From IMG/VR virus record IMGVR_UViG_3300050025_000047, positions 1 through 29,699 of that record: DNA of 29,699 nt; one strand, written 5' to 3'. Positions 1 through 5,441 of this stretch are shown here, one piece after another (the stretch's first letter is position 1; each line of letters begins with the position of its first letter). The position numbers and the translations under genes were made by a program. This DNA is from a virus. The notes below the pieces were generated by a model, which did not search any database, had not been told where the DNA came from, and saw only the letters and a list, made by a program, of their open reading frames with translations.

Positions 1-30
1 AGCCAGAGCCATAGCTATAGCCAGAGCCAT
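1..30 (-). CDS. Partial Met-Ala-Leu repeat protein (N-terminus only)
   Basis: Only ten codons are visible before the left edge: MALAIAMALA. The 12-mer ATGGCTCTGGCT occurs twice around ATAGCT, so the gene appears to begin with a repeated, very hydrophobic Ala/Leu/Met/Ile pattern. A GGAGAG ribosome site lies 8 nt before the ATG, inside the last codons of the preceding DUF6948-like gene, so it fits the tail of that leftward operon. Function is unknown and the repeat could be coincidental in so short a stretch. Confidence 0.35.
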   Translation of the reverse strand, partial: MALAIAMALA

Positions 31-33
31 TTT

Positions 34-354
34 TTAAACTCTCCATACTTTTACTCCTTCAATAGAAGTTTGAGCAGCTATAGAACAATTGATAATCTCA
101 ATTGCTTCTGTAAGAAGCTGCTCATCAACGATAGGAGGAAACTTACAATTTTCAGGTTTTGAAGTGCCTTCCATAGCAAGTTGTGAGAGTGAGGCTGCAC
201 CATCCCAATACCAAAGACGGCGAGCTTGCGTGAGAGTTACCTCTTTGCCTTCACGGTGCTTGAGATAACCTGCGAATACGCCAGCGGAGTAAGTACGCAC
301 GATCACATACTGTAGCTTAGGCGTTGTTTTCTTTGCTGTTTTGCTGATTTCCAT
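34..354 (-). CDS. Small phage protein, DUF6948-like
   Basis: 106 aa. Residues 16-31 (YVIVRTYSAGVFAGYL), 44-60 (ARRLWYWDGAASLSQLA) and 83-90 (EAIEIINC) follow the pattern I recognise from small phage proteins of the DUF6948 type, which share a conserved RTYSAGV, an ARR[IL]W.W.GA and an EAIEII element. That family has no assigned biochemical role that I know of. AGGAG sits 7 nt before the ATG. The start overlaps the end of the upstream Cys-rich gene by 38 nt, so the two are co-transcribed leftward. Family assignment is from memory of the motif and not from a search; that the ORF is a real gene is well supported. Confidence 0.75.
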   Translation of the reverse strand: MEISKTAKKTTPKLQYVIVRTYSAGVFAGYLKHREGKEVTLTQARRLWYWDGAASLSQLAMEGTSKPENCKFPPIVDEQLLTEAIEIINCSIAAQTSIEGVKVWRV

Positions 355-520
355 GTTGATTCTCCTGCTCCTTTAGAGACTGTATTGACTGTCGAAAACG
401 AGGACACGCACAAGATGCTCCTGTAAACACATCCTGTGCATCACATACGCCGATGAGTTTATAGTGTTTGTCTTGTACATGTCCACATATACACGTCGGT
501 TGTCGTTTGATTTGTGGCAT
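317..520 (-). CDS. Cys/His-rich mini-protein, probable zinc-binding
   Basis: 67 aa. Cysteines and histidines fall at C10, C12, H14, H19, C26, C37 and C39, giving a CxCGHxxxxH...C...CxC pattern that suits one structural zinc site. The remaining C-terminal 25 residues are Gln/Asn/Glu-rich and probably disordered. An AGCAGGTGA ribosome site precedes the ATG. Small zinc-knuckle proteins of this kind are common among phage accessory genes, where they may bind nucleic acid or protein, but nothing here identifies the partner. It lies in the leftward operon, overlapping the DUF6948-like gene by 38 nt in another frame. Confidence 0.6.
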   Translation of the reverse strand: MPQIKRQPTCICGHVQDKHYKLIGVCDAQDVFTGASCACPRFRQSIQSLKEQENQHGNQQNSKENNA

Positions 521-563
521 AAAGCTATCACCTGCTATCTTCTCGGCGGCGGCGGAGTTGTGG

Positions 564-803
564 TTATGCTACCCATACACTTACACTGCCAAGTAGCGGT
601 CTACGACACTCTTCTATGATAGAGAGTGCCTCATACTGAGCTGGAGTTAACGCGCCGCGTTCTTTAACGCTGGCTTGTGATGCAAACTCGCTCAGTAAAT
701 GTGACTGTGCATGAGCCAGTATGAGATATGGATCACGCACACGATCAGCGTAGAAACCGCCGATACGCCAACAGAGATTAATCCACCAACGAGGTGTGCT
801 CAC
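564..803 (-). CDS. Hypothetical small protein
   Basis: 79 aa with a GTG start. The GTG overlaps the TAG stop of the upstream gene (TAGTG), and GAGGTGAG lies at ribosome-site distance inside that gene, so translational coupling is likely. The N-terminal half is rich in Trp and Arg (MSTPRWWINLCWRIGGFYADR); the middle (LTPAQYEALSIIEECRR) looks helical. No domain recognised. Reading frame, spacing and coupling support a real gene; function unknown. Confidence 0.55.
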   Translation of the reverse strand: MSTPRWWINLCWRIGGFYADRVRDPYLILAHAQSHLLSEFASQASVKERGALTPAQYEALSIIEECRRPLLGSVSVWVA

Positions 804-991
804 TATCTCACCTCTGTTAATTCGAGCTGGAATTCTTGTCCAAGGCTTACAGCATTAAACACGTCTTCTGTTACATGCTCGCAACCAAGATTTCTGAAAG
901 TGACAAGATACTGTACCTCAGTATCGTCACCTTGAGGATTGGTTTTGAAACATTGGCGTTTATCTACTACTTTGACTGTTTTCAAGATCAT
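803..991 (-). CDS. Hypothetical small beta-rich protein
   Basis: 62 aa preceded by a clear AAGGAG site. The sequence alternates hydrophobic and polar residues (ILKTVKVVDKRQCF, VQYLVTFRNLG, FQLELTEV), suggesting a small beta sheet. It is followed by the GTG-started gene with a TAGTG overlap, which places it in the leftward operon. No family recognised. Confidence 0.6.
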   Translation of the reverse strand: MILKTVKVVDKRQCFKTNPQGDDTEVQYLVTFRNLGCEHVTEDVFNAVSLGQEFQLELTEVR

Positions 992-1086
992 CTAAATTCT
1001 CCTTGTGCGAAACGCTTTAGATGCGATGCGCTCCCATAGCAGCAGGGCCAGTATCTAAGACTTGTGCTAGTCAGTGCCGGTATCAT
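988..1086 (-). CDS. Possible 32-aa ORF
   Basis: Open frame MIPALTSTSLRYWPCC... of 32 aa ending in a TGA that overlaps the next ATG by the ATGA arrangement. There is no ribosome site before its ATG, and the frame runs through the inverted-repeat element at 1034-1142. It may be a chance ORF; the stop/start overlap is the only positive sign. Confidence 0.2.
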   Translation of the reverse strand: MIPALTSTSLRYWPCCYGSASHLKRFAQGEFR

Positions 1087-1142
1087 ATGAATACCGAAGA
1101 AAGCTAGGTTAAACAAATCCGCAACTCTTCCTGCTGCTATGG
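1034..1142. repeat. 13-bp perfect inverted repeat around a hairpin
   Basis: CCATAGCAGCAGG (1034-1046) and its exact reverse complement CCTGCTGCTATGG (1130-1142) are 83 nt apart. Between them is a second hairpin, CGGTAT (1078-1083) with ATACCG (1091-1096) around a 7-nt loop. The whole 109-nt stretch could fold as a long stem closed at its base. It has no tRNA cloverleaf that I can draw: the outer stem is too long and there is no T-arm. A structured leader, processing site or small RNA inside the leftward operon is possible. Confidence 0.5.
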
Positions 1143-1213
1143 CAGAGCAAGCACCGAGTCGTGACTTGTCTGCCTTGTGTGTTACGTGTGTAAACCCATT
1201 AGTTACGGTTCAT
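1109..1213 (-). pseudogene. Four-codon ORF behind a strong RBS; possible ochre-interrupted gene
   Basis: AAGGAGGATATTGAT-ATG is one of the strongest ribosome sites in the window, yet the frame reads MNRN and then TAA. If that one stop is ignored, the same frame continues for 29 codons (WVYTRNTQGRQ...CLLCHSSRKSCGFV) to a TAA at 1109-1111, giving a 34-aa Cys-containing peptide with a CxxC. Either a small zinc-knuckle gene was broken by one substitution (for example CAA to TAA), or the four-codon ORF is a regulatory leader. The stop TAA also overlaps a further ATG (TAATG) that opens only five codons. Confidence 0.3.
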
Positions 1214-1270
1214 ATCAATATCCTCCTTAGTGTTACCTTTCACTTTTGTTCCGGTCCAGGGAACATTGTG

Positions 1271-1873
1271 TTAAAGCTTATCAAACTCCGGGTCAAACTC
1301 TATGCTAGTATCAGCGTCCACAGGCTCAGCTATCGCAGGCGCAAGCGCCGGCTCTGGAAGATCCTCAAAATCATTCAACGTAGGATCTTCCTTTAACACA
1401 GAATGACCAGAGTTCTTGTCTGCAAGAAAACTATCCTTGAGACTGCCTCTGTTTCTCCTGATCTTCTGAGCCTCTTCCAACATATCCCATTGCTCCTGTG
1501 TCACAGACGCTAAGACACGTTCTTTCTTCTCAGCTTCTATAATCTGTGCCATAGACAACGGAATCGTGATATTCATAATCTTGGCTATCTCTACCAAAGA
1601 GAGATCAACTCCCTTGGCTTTGATCTCTGCCATAGCTGCAGCAGTTTCATAGTTCTTTCGTGCATTGTGAAAATTCTTACACGCTTGAGAGAACTTTGCT
1701 CTCTCATCATAAAACTGTGCTCTCTCAAGCACGTTCGTTGAGTCTTTAAGATGCTTCAGCTTACGCATAAACATCTGATGCGCGCTACAATTCTTCTTAT
1801 ACACAAGCATCGCCGCACAGTATTCCGTATACTCAGGTATCTGTGTTCTTTTTACCGCTTTACCAAAACTCAT
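1271..1873 (-). CDS. Hypothetical 200-aa helical protein, first gene of leftward operon
   Basis: 200 aa. Residues about 40-130 are charged and helical (MRKLKHLKDSTNVLERAQFYDERAKFSQACKNFHNARKNYE..., then AEKKERVLASVTQEQWDMLEEAQKI), consistent with a helical bundle or coiled coil. The C-terminal 50 residues are acidic and Pro/Ala-rich (LNDFEDLPEPALAPAIAEP...) and probably disordered. This acidic tail after a basic helical body could suit a DNA- or protein-binding role, but I recognise no family. It is the first gene behind the promoter at 1897-1926. A GAGGG-type ribosome site precedes the ATG. Confidence 0.7.
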   Translation of the reverse strand: MSFGKAVKRTQIPEYTEYCAAMLVYKKNCSAHQMFMRKLKHLKDSTNVLERAQFYDERAKFSQACKNFHNARKNYETAAAMAEIKAKGVDLSLVEIAKIMNITIPLSMAQIIEAEKKERVLASVTQEQWDMLEEAQKIRRNRGSLKDSFLADKNSGHSVLKEDPTLNDFEDLPEPALAPAIAEPVDADTSIEFDPEFDKL

Positions 1874-1896
1874 TTGTGTCTGCCCTCACTCTTACA

Positions 1897-1926
1897 AGTA
1901 TACGCGCCTCTGGCGCGGCTTGTCAA
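1897..1926 (-). promoter_or_regulatory. Strong sigma70-type leftward promoter with palindromic spacer
   Basis: Read on the minus strand: TTGACA (1921-1926), an 18-nt spacer, then TATACT (1897-1902). The -35 is a perfect consensus and the -10 matches 5 of 6. The spacer contains a perfect palindrome, CGCGCC-AGA-GGCGCG (1903-1917), in the position where a repressor or spacer-twisting activator would bind. Transcription would begin about 15-20 nt before the ATG of the 200-aa gene. Confidence 0.75.
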
Positions 1927-1961
1927 GGCGGCTGGTGACAGGTCAAGAATCAAACTCCTTG

Positions 1962-1990
1962 GCTAAGCCCTTTGGATTCATCGGCTTAGC
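1962..1990. repeat. 8-bp inverted repeat upstream of the leftward promoter
   Basis: GCTAAGCC (1962-1969) and GGCTTAGC (1983-1990) form a perfect stem with a 13-nt loop. No T-run follows on either strand, so it does not look like a terminator. It lies about 35 bp upstream of the -35 box, where an upstream regulator site would be expected. Confidence 0.4.
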
Positions 1991-2003
1991 TTGCCCCTGC
2001 CCT

Positions 2004-2250
2004 TACGGGTAGAAAAAACACCCCGCCGGTGAGGTCGTTTCGCCTCCGGCGAGGTCGCCGTGTAAAACCATAGAACCAACTCCCAAAGAGAGAAATCCTT
2101 TTTGTTCTTTATATATACTACTATATATAATATTATTTTTTAGATGACATTTGTTGACGTTGACAGAAACAAGAATACTGTTTACCATATGTCTGCGGCG
2201 GGCCTTTTTCGGGTAGGCACCTCACCACGGCGACTTCATTTCTACCCGTA
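2004..2250. repeat. Nested inverted repeats flanking an AT-rich dyad
   Basis: TACGGGTAGAAA (2004-2015) and TTTCTACCCGTA (2239-2250) are exact reverse complements. Inside them GTCGCCGTG (2054-2062) pairs with CACGGCGAC (2226-2234) in correctly nested order. Between lies an AT-rich tract with TATATATA (2110-2117) and TATATATA (2122-2129) around CTAC, and tandem TTGACGTTGACA near 2153-2164. The near-repeat CCGGYGAGGTCG occurs at 2026-2037 and 2046-2057. No convincing gene occupies 1874-2342. The layout could belong to a replication or regulatory site; that is inference. Confidence 0.45.
2013..2055 (-). terminator. Rho-independent terminator, leftward
   Basis: On the minus strand ACCTCGCCGG (2046-2055) pairs with CCGGCGGGGT (2020-2029) in a 10-bp GC-rich stem with one G-U pair and a 16-nt loop, followed almost at once by TTTTTT (2013-2018). 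This would end transcripts coming from 2343-3154 and insulate the promoter at 1897-1926. Confidence 0.75.
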
Positions 2251-2342
2251 GTAGGGAGCCTAGCCCAAACTCCTGAAAACAAACGCCTTACCCAAGTTTT
2301 CGCATCCTTGAACTGTCACCAGCGCGCTAAATTACTGTTCGG

Positions 2343-2537
2343 CTACGCCTTATCAGTAGAGAACGGTTTCGTTATATCATACGCCACCGCATCTGTAGGA
2401 TGTTTTGGCTCGTGAGAGAGAGGATTCTCATCTGGCGTGTTCAATCTCACGCTATGCTCATGCTCAGAGAGAGTGTGAGAAGTTAGAGTCCTACACCAAT
2501 AGCAGAGAGAGTGTGGCTTAAAAGAGAGAGAGTCCAT
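2343..2537 (-). CDS. Hypothetical 64-aa His-rich protein with CxxC
   Basis: 64 aa with an AGGAG site 5-6 nt before the ATG. Contains CYWC at residues 12-15 and several histidines (HTLSEHEHS, SHEPKHP), so weak metal binding is possible. The C-terminal half is Pro-rich and polar. It is the second gene of the leftward unit that begins at 3154 and ends at the terminator 2013-2055. No family recognised. The strong ribosome site is the main evidence that it is expressed. Confidence 0.5.
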   Translation of the reverse strand: MDSLSFKPHSLCYWCRTLTSHTLSEHEHSVRLNTPDENPLSHEPKHPTDAVAYDITKPFSTDKA

Positions 2538-2550
2538 AGTATTCTCCTAA

Positions 2551-2612
2551 AGTGTGCAAGCACACTGACAGGCCACTCTGTAGCATCCTTCCATGCTACT
2601 GTAGCCTGTCAG
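2551..2612 (-). promoter_or_regulatory. Structured leader between two leftward genes
   Basis: CTGACAGGC (2565-2573) pairs exactly with GCCTGTCAG (2604-2612). Inside, GTAGCAT (2580-2586) pairs with ATGCTAC (2593-2599) around a 6-nt loop, leaving an asymmetric internal loop (6 and 4 nt). An adjacent hairpin AGTGTGC/GCACACT (2551-2566) shares two bases with the big stem, so the two are mutually exclusive at their edge. The element ends just before the AGGAG site of the 64-aa gene. It has no U-tract; translation control or RNase III processing is plausible. Confidence 0.5.
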
Positions 2613-2635
2613 TAAGCTGGCCGTGGTTGCAGCTG

Positions 2636-3154
2636 TTACTTAATCATGTTAACGTCAAAGCCGTAGAAACGGCACAGAGCACGAAAGGCCTTTTCTTGAA
2701 TCTCTGGTAGAAACGTACGCTTGTCGAGAAGCTTTGCTTTGAGTGCGGAAAGCAGCGTGCTCTGTTGCGTACCGCTGGTAATATCTCGAAGCTTGCCTAG
2801 TTCGTTCTCAGCGAAATCCTTGATCGCTTTCTCGCCGCTGATAAGGCTCAGATACCATTGAGCCAACGTCCCCAGATATACCGCGCGGCTCTCGCTGAAG
2901 ATCTTCGAATCAGCTTCTGCCTTGATCGCGTGAATCGTATACAGCGTAGCGCTATCGGTGACGCCCATTTGCGCATACTCTGTATACTGATCCCGCTCGC
3001 TGTCTTTCAGCGCGGCCCAACGTGAAGCGAGGGCGATTTTCTGTCTCTCGCTCAACACATCCATAGGGTTAAAGCTTGCTACGTTGGCCAGTGTGGATGC
3101 TGCTACCGCTGGCGCGGTCACATCAGTAAGCTGTTCCTTCATTGTGTTAGTCAT
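2636..3154 (-). CDS. Hypothetical 172-aa alpha-helical protein
   Basis: 172 aa from the ATG at 3154; another in-frame ATG two codons upstream (3160) is only 1-2 nt from the GGAG site, whereas 3154 has normal spacing. The sequence is helical throughout, with FNPMDVLSERQKIALASRWAALKDSERDQYTEY near residues 28-60 and a basic C-terminus (KRTFLPEIQEKAFRALCRFYGFDVN). No motif recognised. It is the first gene of the leftward unit, whose leader contains the 15-bp hairpin at 3177-3221, suggesting regulated expression. Confidence 0.65.
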   Translation of the reverse strand: MTNTMKEQLTDVTAPAVAASTLANVASFNPMDVLSERQKIALASRWAALKDSERDQYTEYAQMGVTDSATLYTIHAIKAEADSKIFSESRAVYLGTLAQWYLSLISGEKAIKDFAENELGKLRDITSGTQQSTLLSALKAKLLDKRTFLPEIQEKAFRALCRFYGFDVNMIK

Positions 3155-3176
3155 CGTCATTCTCCGTTTCAGAGTC

Positions 3177-3221
3177 TAGCTCTGAGCTAACAGCATGGAT
3201 GATACCGTTAGCTCAGAGCTA
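3177..3221. promoter_or_regulatory. 15-bp perfect hairpin in the leader of the 172-aa gene
   Basis: TAGCTCTGAGCTAAC (3177-3191) and GTTAGCTCAGAGCTA (3207-3221) are perfect complements around a 15-nt loop. Each arm also contains the smaller palindrome GCTCWGAGC, which recurs in the promoter spacer at 3334-3342. It may therefore be DNA operators, an RNA hairpin covering the leader, or both. It ends about 20 nt before the start codon. Confidence 0.6.
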
Positions 3222-3322
3222 TTCATCTGAGCACATAGTCTCTGAGAGCCTGAGTGTCGCCACACATACGCGTTACACGTATTCGCCTCTACTATGCTTG
3301 CCTTTCGATTGTCATAGATCTA

Positions 3323-3351
3323 ATATTACCGTGGCTCTGAGCCGTTATGAA
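3323..3351 (-). promoter_or_regulatory. Candidate leftward promoter with operator-like spacer
   Basis: Minus-strand TTCATA (3346-3351), 17-nt spacer, TAATAT (3323-3328), each 4 of 6 to consensus. The spacer carries the palindrome GGCTCTGAGCC (3333-3343), whose GCTCWGAGC core matches both arms of the hairpin at 3177-3221. It would transcribe the 172-aa gene with a leader of about 160 nt. Weak boxes alone would not persuade me; the shared palindrome does. Confidence 0.45.
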
Positions 3352-3498
3352 CTGTGTAACTGTCCACTCTTAGATAGTACACCCGTTGACTCTCTGTGAA
3401 ACAAAACCTTAGTAACAATCTTCATACTCTCTAGTAACCATCTCTCTCATTACCATTGATACTATTGACAAGTCTATGCTCTCTGTGATACTCACTCT

Positions 3499-3552
3499 CA
3501 TGTTACATCTCTGCTATCTCTTACATCTCTGCTGCATGTTACATCAAACATG
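3499..3552. repeat. Three tandem 18-bp iteron-like repeats
   Basis: Consecutive 18-mers begin at 3499 (CATGTTACATCTCTGCTA), 3517 (TCTCTTACATCTCTGCTG) and 3535 (CATGTTACATCAAACATG). The TTACATC core falls at 3503, 3521 and 3539, an exact 18-bp period. Copies 1 and 3 share CATGTTACATC; copies 1 and 2 share TTACATCTCTGCT. Iterons of this size bind replication initiators or regulators in many replicons; here that is inference. Confidence 0.5.
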
Positions 3553-3758
3553 TATTATGCGTCCTCCGCCTAAAAAATCTCAAACGCTCACAGAATTCGA
3601 GGGGGGCATCCCTACTAATTTTTTCAAAAAATCTGAAGCTTGTATTATTATATAAGATATTACCTAGCATAAGAATGTGTATATTATAAGGCCACAGGCC
3701 AACGTGTATGCAGCCAGCGGTAGGAGTAATTTTTGCGTTGAAAATAGCATCAAAGCCC

Positions 3759-3788
3759 TTGACACCGCCGCCGGTAGTGTGGTAGCCT
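3759..3788 (+). promoter_or_regulatory. Candidate rightward promoter for the late operon
   Basis: TTGACA (3759-3764), an 18-nt spacer ending in TGG, and TAGCCT (3783-3788): a perfect -35 with an extended, weak -10. The expected start of transcription is about 3795, the A of the first ATG of the operon, so the message would be leaderless. There is no proper ribosome site in front of that ATG, which agrees. Confidence 0.4.
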
Positions 3789-3794
3789 TAAGGT

Positions 3795-3971
3795 ATGGAC
3801 AGCCATACGAGCGCGCGACCTAGCACAAAAGATGTCGCAGAGACAGCGCCAGTACTAGATCAGCAACGTCACGCTGATACCTCGCCGCTGCGCCGTGTGC
3901 TACGCGATTATTTCAATGCGTATCCCTCTATTACCGCCGCTCGCGTCGGTCCACAAGGAGATGATCTGTAA
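3795..3971 (+). CDS. Hypothetical 58-aa protein, first gene of rightward operon
   Basis: 58 aa (MDSHTSARPST...GPQGDDL). An in-frame TAA lies directly upstream (3789-3791), so the ATG at 3795 is the earliest start. Its stop overlaps the next start as TAATG. The N-terminal half is polar and disordered; residues 31-50 (PLRRVLRDYFNAYPSITAAR) could form a basic helix. Position at the head of a long coupled operon supports it being a gene. No family recognised. Confidence 0.5.
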   Translation: MDSHTSARPSTKDVAETAPVLDQQRHADTSPLRRVLRDYFNAYPSITAARVGPQGDDL

Positions 3972-4219
3972 TGGAAGATACTGCTTCTGATCTCATCAAC
4001 GCAGGGAAGGATCTAATTCGTAAACCTGTGAACGCTGTGGCAAAGGTAGGGGAGACGCTGCATAATCTCGTCAGTCCTCCAAAGCCAGCATCAGGTACAC
4101 CGATTCACTGGGACACGCCGGCGGAGAAGAGAGCACAGGAAGCTGCTACAATCGAATCTCATAAAGCGGCACGACAGGCAAAAACAGCAAAAGAATACAA
4201 AGGAATAGCAGGCCACTAA
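3971..4219 (+). CDS. Hypothetical 82-aa protein
   Basis: 82 aa, overlapping its neighbours by TAATG at both ends, and with CAAGGAGATGATCTGTA as ribosome site inside the preceding gene. The N-terminus (DLINAGKDLIRKPVNAVAKVGETLHNLV) is amphipathic; the C-terminus (EKRAQEAATIESHKAARQAKTAKEYKG) is a Lys/Ala-rich helix. No domain recognised. It could be a minor virion or packaging accessory protein because of its position. Confidence 0.6.
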   Translation: MEDTASDLINAGKDLIRKPVNAVAKVGETLHNLVSPPKPASGTPIHWDTPAEKRAQEAATIESHKAARQAKTAKEYKGIAGH

Positions 4220-5001
4220 TGTCATCTAATCCTATACATTTTGGTGGTAGCATGGGAAAGCCTGGGAGCTGGCTTTCTGCGAGTGGTCGTCTTAGTCCTC
4301 GTCCTGCGCCGGGAAAGACCTTTAAAGAGCAACAACGTTACACTCTAATGGCGCAGATGGAAAACGCCATGATTCCTGAAGCAGCTCAAGCTGCGATGCT
4401 ATGCATCAGCAAACACCGTCTTCAACATCTAAAACAAAAACCCGACTACCAAATCGTACGTCTTGCTATCACTCACGGTATCATCATAGATCATGCTTCA
4501 AAGTCCGATATTATTCGTGAGCAGCGTAAAGAGATGTTGACTATGCTTCTACCTGAAGCATGGCAGAGTTTGGCGAATGAAATCCGAACGAAAGCAACTA
4601 CACTTGCCGAGCGAAAGCACAAAGCTGCTATCGTTCAAGATTTGCTGGACCGCGAGGGAACGTTCGCCAAAGTTTCTAGGACAGAGATCAAACCTGTGGA
4701 TGCGTTTGATTTTGAGAGAGCTGACGAAGCGTCACGGAGTATTATTTCTGCTATTCGTGGCGTTGCTCCAGCTCCTCGTGCCGCCGGACCCATGAATCCG
4801 CGAGATGCTGTAACAGCGTTCTTAGGAGAGCACACGGCGGCTGCCATAGAAGCAAACAGAGAGTTCTCGAATAGTCATACTCTAAGCGCCGTGGATCAGC
4901 AACAGGCGCTTAAAGCGTTGGAGCGGGCTGTGTTAGAAGACGCTGACACCGGCGCGGCGTTGCTTGAGGCTATGCCGCCGACGACAGAGAGTGTGCAATG
5001 A
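4219..5001 (+). CDS. Hypothetical 260-aa protein; possible small terminase
   Basis: 260 aa, mostly helical, with a Gly/Pro/Ser-rich N-terminus (residues 1-33), a central helical core with basic stretches (KHRLQHLKQKPDYQIVRLAITHG; LAERKHKAAIVQDLLDREG) and an acidic C-terminus. Small terminase subunits are helical DNA-binding proteins encoded shortly before TerL, and this is the only gene of fitting size upstream of TerL. I see no clear helix-turn-helix, so the assignment rests on position and composition. Coupled to both neighbours (TAATG upstream, ATGA downstream). It may instead be an early morphogenesis protein. Confidence 0.4.
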   Translation: MSSNPIHFGGSMGKPGSWLSASGRLSPRPAPGKTFKEQQRYTLMAQMENAMIPEAAQAAMLCISKHRLQHLKQKPDYQIVRLAITHGIIIDHASKSDIIREQRKEMLTMLLPEAWQSLANEIRTKATTLAERKHKAAIVQDLLDREGTFAKVSRTEIKPVDAFDFERADEASRSIISAIRGVAPAPRAAGPMNPRDAVTAFLGEHTAAAIEANREFSNSHTLSAVDQQQALKALERAVLEDADTGAALLEAMPPTTESVQ

Positions 5002-5441
5002 TGAAGATTCAAAAAGAAGTCTTGACAGACGTCTTGTTTGCTCATTTTGATGATGTTAATTTTGATGAGCATCATAAGATGGATGAAGAAGAGTGGCGAC
5101 AGATGCTTTCAAATGGCTACGTCGCTATCTACACAGCACGAGATGAACAGAACGATCTCGCCGCTGTGCTTGTACTAAAGTCTTCCTCTGTTAACACAGG
5201 AATGTGGTACTTTTATTCTGTGGCAGTAAACGAACAGTATCGCAAGATGGGGCTTGGGACTAGACTCTTTAAGATTGCTACAGAGAGCGAGATTTCTACT
5301 GGCATAATTAACTCTCACTGTCATGTAGACAACGTCGCCTCGATCAACTTTCATCAGTCTCTCGGTTTCAAAGTCGTGCAATACGTACCTGATTTCTATG
5401 GCGATTTTCAAGACGCTATCATGTGGGAGCGCCGGCGATGA
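4998..5441 (+). CDS. GNAT-family N-acetyltransferase
   Basis: 147 aa. GNAT enzymes move an acetyl group from acetyl-CoA to an amine. The acetyl-CoA pyrophosphate loop is at residues 80-87, QYRKMGLG (Q/RxxGxG/A), preceded by the beta-4 strand YFYSVAVNE. Motif B follows as HVDNVASINFHQSLGFKVV (109-127), the RimI-type VxxDNxxxIxxYxxxGF with His in place of the usual Tyr. Length is typical of a single-domain GNAT. Its ATG overlaps the previous TGA; an alternative ATG is the next codon. Being inside the packaging/structural operon it is expressed with late genes, so a virion protein, host protein or small amine may be the substrate; none can be named. Confidence 0.85.
   Translation: MMKIQKEVLTDVLFAHFDDVNFDEHHKMDEEEWRQMLSNGYVAIYTARDEQNDLAAVLVLKSSSVNTGMWYFYSVAVNEQYRKMGLGTRLFKIATESEISTGIINSHCHVDNVASINFHQSLGFKVVQYVPDFYGDFQDAIMWERRR

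Larger units (their letters stand above)
3155..3794. other. Intergenic control region without a convincing gene
   Basis: A 640-bp stretch between the divergent leftward and rightward units. It contains the hairpin at 3177-3221, a candidate leftward promoter (3323-3351), CTCTCT-rich pyrimidine tracts on the plus strand from about 3375 to 3535, tandem 18-bp repeats (3499-3552), an AT-rich self-complementary tract near 3618-3633 and TA-rich sequence at 3645-3690. TTGACA at 3465-3470 with GATACT at 3487-3492 (16-nt spacer) is a weak rightward promoter candidate. ORFs here lack ribosome sites and protein-like composition. Confidence 0.55.

Noticed and set aside
1034-1142. tRNA gene
   Set aside because: The closing stem is 13 bp, and no anticodon or T-arm can be drawn.
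2003-2188. 61-aa minus-strand ORF
   Set aside because: It runs through the terminator and the AT-rich dyad and lacks a ribosome site.
3199-3399. 66-aa plus-strand ORF in the control region
   Set aside because: It has no ribosome site, odd composition, and covers the promoter/operator elements and a hairpin arm.
3400-3560. CRISPR array
   Set aside because: The 18-bp units are directly tandem with no spacers and only three copies.
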